Assembly: GCA_002293625.1 (NCBI GenBank)
Contig: DBDP01000149.1
Location: 33,792-62,481 of the forward strand
Direction: 5' to 3'
Length of the DNA: 28,690 nt
DNA from: Clostridiales bacterium UBA929
GTDB lineage: Bacteria > Bacillota > Clostridia > Oscillospirales > UBA929
The translations under genes and the position numbers were made by a program. The notes below the pieces were generated by a model, which was not told the origin of the DNA, made no database searches, and was given only the letters and a program-made list of their open reading frames with translations. How positions within the stretch are numbered: the first letter of the stretch is position 1; each line of letters opens with the position of its first letter. Positions 23,537 to 28,690 of this stretch are shown here, piece after piece.

Positions 23537-25243
23537 CTATTCAGTGGCGGTTTTTTGCGTCAGGCGGAAGATCACAAACTCTGCGGGTTTGACCGGCGCG
23601 ATTCCGATTACGCAAATCAAGCGGCCGTTATCGATGTCCCCCTGCGACATGGTGGCGTGTCCCACTTGCACATAAAACGCTTCCGCCGAAGACGCGCCCG
23701 CGAGAGCGCCGTCGCGCCACAGCCCGGACAGGAATACCTCAATCGTGCGCTGCACGCGCGCCCAGAGCGTTTCGTCGTTCGGCTCAAATACCACCCAGTT
23801 GGTGTTTGCCTTGATGCTTTCCTCCACAAAGATGAACAGCCGGCGCACGTTGATGTATTTCCAAAGACCGTTGGAGCTGGCTGTACGCGCACCCCACACG
23901 TTGATGCCGAGACCCGGGAACGAGCGGATCAGGTTGACGCCGCGCGGGTTCAAAATGTCCTGCTCGCCTTTGTTATACGAAACACTCAATCCCGTGCAGG
24001 CACGGACGACTTCGTTCGCCGGCGCTTTATGTACGCCTCGCGTGGCATCGCTCCGCGCGTAGATACCGATAACCGAGCCGGAGGGCGGGATATATATGTT
24101 TTTTTGATCCAGCGGGTCAAACACGGACAACCACGGATGGTACAGCGCGGCGTATTGCGTGTTGAACAGCTCCCGGTGGGTAATCAACTCGTCAGTTTTC
24201 GCAAGTTCCTTCGGCATATCCAGCACCGCGAAGCGGGAGGCGAGATTCTCGCAATGCGCGACCAGCGTAAGCTGGACGTTCGCGTCGGTAACGCCCGGCA
24301 CGGCCATGATGCTGCACACCGGGTTGTCGATAAACGCCTGAATGCCCGTCCGTTTGCCGGGTCCGTTGTCCTCGCCGTTGAAGGTTCCCGCCGAAACACT
24401 GTCGGCGGTTCCGTTCGAGCCGCCCGCGAAATTGATGACCAATTCCGGCACATCCGCTCCGGCAATCAACGCGAACGGAGGCTGGTTTTCTTCGGGAATC
24501 TCCCCAAGCTCGATGTTAACCAGCTCGGAACGGGTCATTTTTTTTGGTGCATGGTTCGGAATCGTGGGATTCAGCGAGAGGTTTCCATAATTTTCGGCAA
24601 CATCGTCATGGTAAATATCCAAGTTGAACTCGCATGTGTAAATCAGCTTCTTCGGCACAAGGCTGTCGTCGGCGTCGCTTTCTTCCAGCGCTTCGGCGAA
24701 TTCTAAGATATTATCCTGCGACTTTACAATGCGGTTGTATTTCTTCGCCTCGCCGTCACTCAGCAGTACAACGTCTCCGGCGTAGAAGCCCACGCTGCTT
24801 TTGACTTCAGCTCGCGTTGGTTCCAAAAGTTTCATAATCTGCGTTTTGGCTTTGCTCGCCGGAGTGACGACCGCTTTTAGGTCGTTACCCCACACACCCG
24901 CACTGGCAGCGATCAGTTTTAGCGGCGACTCATGCTTCGCCTCAGCGATTTTCGCGTCTGTCGGAACAACACGGCTGATGAAAGCTCGTGTTCCGCCGTT
25001 GATGAAAAAGTGTTCGACAGCGTAAGCCAAAAAGCGGTAATCGCCGAATTCAAGCGCGCTTAAATAACCGCCGTATTTACGCCTGAAATCCGCAATCCCG
25101 GTTACCAGTTGCGGTACGCCGCCGACAGGTCCCTTGACAGCTAATCCGACAAACCCCGCTGTAGAGGTTCCCACACCCTCCATTGGCACAGGTCCGCTGT
25201 CAAACTCCTCGACATATACGCCCGGGGATAAGTATTCCGCCAT
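23537..25243 (-). CDS. Contractile tail sheath protein (Afp2/3-like)
   Basis: A 568-residue sheath protein whose contraction drives the tube out. YLSPGVYVEEFDSGPVPMEG at the N-terminus, NVWGARTASS at about 445-455 and the C-terminal ETLWARVQRTIEVFLSGLWR are hallmarks. The start is ATG 25243, with GGAGG 9 nt upstream; the ATG at 25252 directly abuts that GGAGG and cannot use it. It is the first gene of the operon and the only sheath gene here, whereas Afp and PVC carry three. The middle third holds the variable surface insertion. Confidence 0.96.
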   Translation of the reverse strand: MAEYLSPGVYVEEFDSGPVPMEGVGTSTAGFVGLAVKGPVGGVPQLVTGIADFRRKYGGYLSALEFGDYRFLAYAVEHFFINGGTRAFISRVVPTDAKIAEAKHESPLKLIAASAGVWGNDLKAVVTPASKAKTQIMKLLEPTRAEVKSSVGFYAGDVVLLSDGEAKKYNRIVKSQDNILEFAEALEESDADDSLVPKKLIYTCEFNLDIYHDDVAENYGNLSLNPTIPNHAPKKMTRSELVNIELGEIPEENQPPFALIAGADVPELVINFAGGSNGTADSVSAGTFNGEDNGPGKRTGIQAFIDNPVCSIMAVPGVTDANVQLTLVAHCENLASRFAVLDMPKELAKTDELITHRELFNTQYAALYHPWLSVFDPLDQKNIYIPPSGSVIGIYARSDATRGVHKAPANEVVRACTGLSVSYNKGEQDILNPRGVNLIRSFPGLGINVWGARTASSNGLWKYINVRRLFIFVEESIKANTNWVVFEPNDETLWARVQRTIEVFLSGLWRDGALAGASSAEAFYVQVGHATMSQGDIDNGRLICVIGIAPVKPAEFVIFRLTQKTATE

Positions 25244-25429
25244 AATATCCATCCTCCGCTTTGATATTTTGACCCATCGTTACATTTTCCGACGTTGTTC
25301 TCTATGATACTATGGTATAATACATTTTGCTACCCCGTTTTCGGGGCATGATTCACATTAATTTTTTATGCCCCGTACAGTATCTTGAATTCATTTTTCG
25401 ATAAAACACAATGGGAAGGAATATTACTT
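25244..25429. promoter_or_regulatory. Divergent control region between sheath operon and regulator gene
   Basis: A 186-bp gap between two divergent genes. For the plus strand, TATAAT lies at 25316-25321 with a TTGTTC at 25295-25300 (15-nt spacer, short). For the minus strand the overlapping TATTAT (25322-25317) has no good -35, which suggests the sheath operon needs an activator. A direct repeat CTATGATA/CTATGGTA lies at 25302-25317, just upstream of the plus-strand -10. A GAAGGA at about 25414-25419 sets the regulator start. Confidence 0.55.
25333..25375 (+). promoter_or_regulatory. Leader with two mutually exclusive hairpins
   Basis: Segment 1 CCCCG (25333-25337) can pair with segment 2 CGGGGCAT (25342-25349); segment 2 can instead pair fully with segment 3 ATGCCCCG (25368-25375). 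A T-run (25362-25367) lies between 2 and 3. This is the layout of an attenuator or protein-controlled switch in the untranslated leader of the regulator gene, if transcription starts near 25328. As DNA the same dyads could be regulator binding sites. Confidence 0.45.
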
Positions 25430-27673
25430 ATGAACATTCGTATGTATTCACCACCAACGTCTTTCTTGGGATACATAGAGAGAGCCGGTGTGATAACACA
25501 ATTAAACGCGATCCCCCGCTCCTGCGTTATTTACGTTCATGCGCCGATTGGATTCGGTAAGACGACGGCTGTTGCGCAGTGGACGGCAGGGCAAAACGCC
25601 GCATGGTTTACGCCGGACGTTTATACTTCCGGCACTGTACGGTTTTACCGCGGTATCCTCACGGCGCTCTCAGCGGAAGACACATCTCCCGAACCGACAC
25701 TTGAACTGTTTCTTGAGGCGATTCAACAAATTCGCCGTTGGCCGTCCTCCCTAGTCATCGACGACTTGCATCTTATTGACAATCCAGAGGCTTTACAGGC
25801 ACTCTCTTTCCTTCGCACCCGAATGCCGGTTAACATACCGCTTGTTTTAATCAGCCGTCTTCCGCCGCCGCCTGCTCTGAAAGAGTATCGCACAGTCACA
25901 AAACTAGCGTTTAGCCGAAATGAGATAGAGGCATTCTGCCGCAAAAGGGGAACCCCCGTCACGGGATACGCCGCCGAGCTTCTGCTGCGACAAACCGGCG
26001 GATGGCCGGCGGTGCTTTCGGCGTCGCTGCAAGACGGTGCTTACCCGATGGATCGCAAAGCGTTGAACCGTTTTTTGCGCGGTCAGGTTTCGAAATACTA
26101 TCATGACTTTGTAAAACTCGCCGTCTGCGATACTTTGAATCCGGAGCTTTGCGCCGCCGTCACCGGAAATATGGACGCATGGGCGTCCGTTATCGCGTTT
26201 TCCAGAGAAACGGGGTTGGCTTCGGAACTTCCCGGCGGCGCTTATCGTTTTTACCCACTGCTGCGCGAGTTTTTGGAGCATGAGTTGCTGCGCGACGACG
26301 CGCTTAATAAGCCGACTATATACACAGCGGCGGCCAACTGGTATAAAAAAAACAACAGCTGGCTGCGCGCGCTCAGTTTTGCAGCGAAAAGCGGTGATCT
26401 CGCCGTTGCGGACGAGATTTCCCGTTACCCGTCAGAACAGACCATAGCCGTGAACGTAACGGAGTACGCGAAGTTGATAGAACAACACTTCCTTTCCCTA
26501 CCGGCTCAAATCACGAAGCAGTACCCGAATCTGTCGCTTCACTGTCGCGCTGTCAAATTGATGATACATCCCGACGCCGAGGGGTGGGCGGAGTTTTTAG
26601 AAGAGAGGGAGTATCCCGTAAAGGATTTTTCTTTCCACGGACTTCCTACAATAACCTGCAACTTCCCCTTTTTTCACAAAAGGCTGCGGGATTACACGGG
26701 AATGTCCCCTAAAGAACTCCCCTCGTTTTCCGAGACAATGCGGGACAAGTCGCTTTCCTCACTTTTAGAAGCGGGATTACTTTATGAGCGCGGCGAACTG
26801 ACCGAAGCGGAACGGCTTTTGCCGATGACGGAAAGCTTGCCTCCCGAAGTGTTTTTCTGCGCCCGCGCGTTGTATACCGAAATACGGCGCAATTTGGGCA
26901 AAAAAAACACGCCGGAGCATCTCGGCGCGGTGGTTGAACGCGACGATACGACGTTTTTGCGGGACAATTTTGTCGCCTTTCAAACAGAAACAGAGCTTTT
27001 TAGCGGCGACCGTGCGGCAGCGGAAATTTGGCTGAATCGCATTGATACGGATGAACTGCCATGTCTGCATAACCTATACCGTTGCTTTGTCACGGCGCGC
27101 GCTTTTTTGGCTTCGGGTAGGTTGAGCGAGGCAGAAGCGCTTTTGGAAATGCTGGCTCCGATTTCGTGGGAGTATCGGCGAAACGCGGATTTTATTGAAG
27201 CGCATACCCTTTTAGCCGTCTGCCGGTGGCGTATGAAACGCCCGGAAGCCGCCATCGAGGCCGTTATTCCGGCTTTGGTCAGAGCCGCCGAGCTGGAGCT
27301 TATTATGCCCGTCGCAAGGGAAGGGGGCGATATTCTGCCGGTCTTGCAGAAGGTGCAAAACCGCTTAAAATTCGGCTACGACGCAAACCGGCTGGACAGA
27401 GCTTTTGTTAACGTGCTGTACCGTAAAGCAAGAAGCGTTGCGAATCATGTCCCCGGGTTGTTTGCCGGATACGCGGAGAAAGCTGTAAAGCTATCCCCCA
27501 GACAGGCAGAAGTACTGCGGTATTTAGAGCAAAATTTGAGCTACCGCGAAATCGCGCAGAAGATGGTTATCTCTACAGCGACGGTGGACGACCACATCCG
27601 TAAACTGCACGAAAAACTCGACGTCTCCACCACGCGGGAACTGCTGAACCGTGCGGCGGAGCTGGGGTTGTAA
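25430..27673 (+). CDS. MalT-like (LAL/STAND) LuxR-family transcription regulator
   Basis: A 747-residue ATP-dependent activator. Walker A APIGFGKT at 38-45, Walker B SSLVIDDLHL at about 106-115, a long helical sensor region with TPR-like pairs (about 320-670), and a C-terminal LuxR helix-turn-helix at 688-747 (LSPRQAEVLRYLEQNLSYRE...). ATG 25430 is chosen for its GGAAGGA ribosome site; a TTG at 25385 lacks one. MalT-type proteins bind an inducer, oligomerise with ATP and activate promoters. Divergent placement from the sheath operon makes it the likely activator of the injection system (inference). It ends 2 nt from the stop of the convergent DUF4157 gene. Confidence 0.92.
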   Translation: MNIRMYSPPTSFLGYIERAGVITQLNAIPRSCVIYVHAPIGFGKTTAVAQWTAGQNAAWFTPDVYTSGTVRFYRGILTALSAEDTSPEPTLELFLEAIQQIRRWPSSLVIDDLHLIDNPEALQALSFLRTRMPVNIPLVLISRLPPPPALKEYRTVTKLAFSRNEIEAFCRKRGTPVTGYAAELLLRQTGGWPAVLSASLQDGAYPMDRKALNRFLRGQVSKYYHDFVKLAVCDTLNPELCAAVTGNMDAWASVIAFSRETGLASELPGGAYRFYPLLREFLEHELLRDDALNKPTIYTAAANWYKKNNSWLRALSFAAKSGDLAVADEISRYPSEQTIAVNVTEYAKLIEQHFLSLPAQITKQYPNLSLHCRAVKLMIHPDAEGWAEFLEEREYPVKDFSFHGLPTITCNFPFFHKRLRDYTGMSPKELPSFSETMRDKSLSSLLEAGLLYERGELTEAERLLPMTESLPPEVFFCARALYTEIRRNLGKKNTPEHLGAVVERDDTTFLRDNFVAFQTETELFSGDRAAAEIWLNRIDTDELPCLHNLYRCFVTARAFLASGRLSEAEALLEMLAPISWEYRRNADFIEAHTLLAVCRWRMKRPEAAIEAVIPALVRAAELELIMPVAREGGDILPVLQKVQNRLKFGYDANRLDRAFVNVLYRKARSVANHVPGLFAGYAEKAVKLSPRQAEVLRYLEQNLSYREIAQKMVISTATVDDHIRKLHEKLDVSTTRELLNRAAELGL

Positions 27674-27675
27674 AT

Positions 27676-28038
27676 TTAATGAGCCGCGATTCTGTCCGCG
27701 GCGTGTTCAAGCGCGCGGGACGTATTCATCGGTTGACCGTTGACGGAGGTGTCCGCCTTTACAATTCCCTGCTTCTGCTGAACCACATGCCCCAGTTCAT
27801 GGTTCAGGTGCCGCTCCTGACCGGGAGCGATATGTACGTTGTTCCCCTGCGTATATGCAAGCGCCTGTAAATGCGCGGGTTTCGAGGAATTGTAGTGTAC
27901 GCGCACGTCATCAAACGAGAACCCCGATAGGTTCTCGAAGCGCGTCTTCGTCTCATTGGGGATCCCGGTTCTGTTTGGGATGTCTGTGGTTTGCTCCTTT
28001 TTCTGAACCGTTTTCTCTTTTTCCGCGAATACCGGCAT
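27676..28038 (-). CDS. Stand-alone DUF4157 protein with HExxH
   Basis: A 120-residue protein. Residues about 30-110 match DUF4157, an N-terminal domain of eCIS cargo: DVRVHYNSSKPAHLQALAYT, then NVHIAPGQERHLNHELGH and VVQQKQG, with HELGH as the zincin HExxH. GGAGGG lies 7 nt before the ATG. Usually this domain is followed by a toxin domain; here the frame stops right after it (LEHAADRIAAH). It could be a truncated cargo, a loader acting in trans, or a small protease-type effector. It lies 14 nt downstream of the FrhB-like gene in the same direction and may be co-transcribed with it. Confidence 0.88.
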   Translation of the reverse strand: MPVFAEKEKTVQKKEQTTDIPNRTGIPNETKTRFENLSGFSFDDVRVHYNSSKPAHLQALAYTQGNNVHIAPGQERHLNHELGHVVQQKQGIVKADTSVNGQPMNTSRALEHAADRIAAH

Positions 28039-28052
28039 ATGTCATCCCTCCG

Positions 28053-28690
28053 TTATTTCCCAAGAAATCTTTTAACCCTTTGCTTCAGAGACGGCTTACA
28101 CCATTGCTTTACTAAAGCGTCAAAGTTTTCGCCTGTCACTGTCTCCATAAACTCCTCCCGCTTTGGGTGCGGCTTCACGGGTTCCAGCAGCACTTGGTTC
28201 GCCGCCGCGATTGTTTGAAAGTCGGATTTTTCCGCGCGAACCTGATCTTTTATTGCTTCAAAGAGCGCTTCGCCCTTTGGGGTATGGAGCAATACAACAG
28301 ACGTTCCCCTATCGCCGCCGTTTGGGAGGACACCACCCCAGTCGTCGCCCAACGTGATGTCGGCCTTTTTCGCGCCTGTGTTAAACTTGCACTGATGGCA
28401 CGCTTTGCGCAGACACAGATTCGCGCCGTAAGCCCGCAGGAAGGGGTCATCCGTATGGTTTTTGCGATAGACCGTTCCGTCCGGGAAGGTCAGGCGGATA
28501 GAGTAGCACCGCCAGCCTTCGGTTTTATCGCGGAAGGACGCCGCCACCGGCAGCGCGGGGAACCGTCCGATATATGCGTCCCACGCTTTCCGCTCCGGCA
28601 CGCCGTGGCATATTAAGTCCACCGTCGTCAGGTTGGGGTCGTCTTCCATTGCCGCAAGAGCCGCAATTTGACAGGGCGTCCCGCTGAACA
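28053..28690 (-). CDS. FrhB-family F420 hydrogenase/dehydrogenase beta subunit-like protein (5' end beyond right edge)
   Basis: C-terminal ~212 residues of a FrhB-type iron-sulfur flavoprotein. FSGTPCQIAAL runs in from the right edge, so the internal ATG at 28649 is not the start. LICHGVPERKAWDAYI, then CLRKACHQCKFNTGAKKADI and TLGDDWG, are the family's conserved cysteine and glycine motifs. In Clostridia such proteins often accompany polysaccharide or envelope genes rather than F420 metabolism. No evident link to the injection system beyond position. Confidence 0.85.
   Translation of the reverse strand, partial: FSGTPCQIAALAAMEDDPNLTTVDLICHGVPERKAWDAYIGRFPALPVAASFRDKTEGWRCYSIRLTFPDGTVYRKNHTDDPFLRAYGANLCLRKACHQCKFNTGAKKADITLGDDWGGVLPNGGDRGTSVVLLHTPKGEALFEAIKDQVRAEKSDFQTIAAANQVLLEPVKPHPKREEFMETVTGENFDALVKQWCKPSLKQRVKRFLGK

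Noticed and set aside
23510..24706. 398-residue plus-strand open frame opposite the sheath gene
   Set aside because: Antisense shadow of a hallmark sheath protein; no start signal.
4880..25243. Prophage or R-type tailocin
   Set aside because: No lysis, capsid, terminase or integrase genes, while DUF4255, DUF4280, the AAA+ ATPase and nearby DUF4157 point to the eCIS lineage.
4880..25243. Type VI secretion system
   Set aside because: No TssJ/L/M, split TssB/C sheath or ClpV; the sheath is a single phage-like protein and the ATPase is of the Afp15 type.

Overview
The window reads as chromosome of a Gram-positive, anaerobe-like bacterium, most likely a member of the Bacillota class Clostridia. 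This is inferred from strong GGAGG-type ribosome sites, a secreted LysM-ended protein, a FrhB-type ferredoxin-like enzyme and a MalT-like LuxR regulator. No rRNA, tRNA, CRISPR array, transposase or integrase is visible.

The core (about 4880-25243, all minus strand) is one compact run of 21 genes encoding a phage-tail-like contractile injection system of the extracellular (eCIS/Afp/PVC) lineage. In transcription order: sheath, inner tube, a small CxxC protein, a 59-residue DUF6760-like protein, a second tube or adaptor, a coiled-coil protein, a LysM baseplate protein, a gpD-like hub, an OB-fold/beta-helix spike, a gp25-like wedge protein, two baseplate-J proteins, a tail protein I, and a conserved N-domain/Ig-like protein. 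These are followed by a membrane-anchored kinase-like protein, a membrane-anchored MORN-repeat protein, a DUF4255 (Afp16/Pvc16-like) protein, an unknown beta-rich protein, a DUF4280 PAAR-like tip, a multi-pass receptor with a degenerate cyclase domain, and the AAA+ ATPase. Nearly every junction overlaps or abuts (ATGA, GTGA, TAATG, TGATG), so the set is probably one translationally coupled operon. There is one sheath gene, no recognisable tape measure (Afp14-like) and no recognisable long fibre (Afp13-like).

To the right, a divergent MalT-like LuxR regulator (25430-27673) shares a 186-bp promoter region with the sheath gene. It faces a stand-alone DUF4157 HExxH protein (27676-28038), a domain known from eCIS cargo. 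At the right edge is the C-terminal part of a FrhB-family protein. To the left of the operon, 4460-4890 on the plus strand holds what looks like a frameshifted remnant of an eCIS cargo gene with a possible Cys-His deamidase-like segment. Beyond it lies a large secreted, multidomain metallophosphoesterase (1-4152, minus strand), cut by the left edge as a C-terminal LysM begins.

The most unusual part is the set of membrane-linked genes inside the structural operon: a kinase-like protein with lost catalytic residues plus one C-terminal membrane helix, a MORN protein with one N-terminal membrane helix, and a receptor with a degenerate cyclase domain. My inference is a contractile particle that docks on, or is controlled from, the producer's own membrane, with a regulated firing step. 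Assignments rest on motif recognition only; no search was run.
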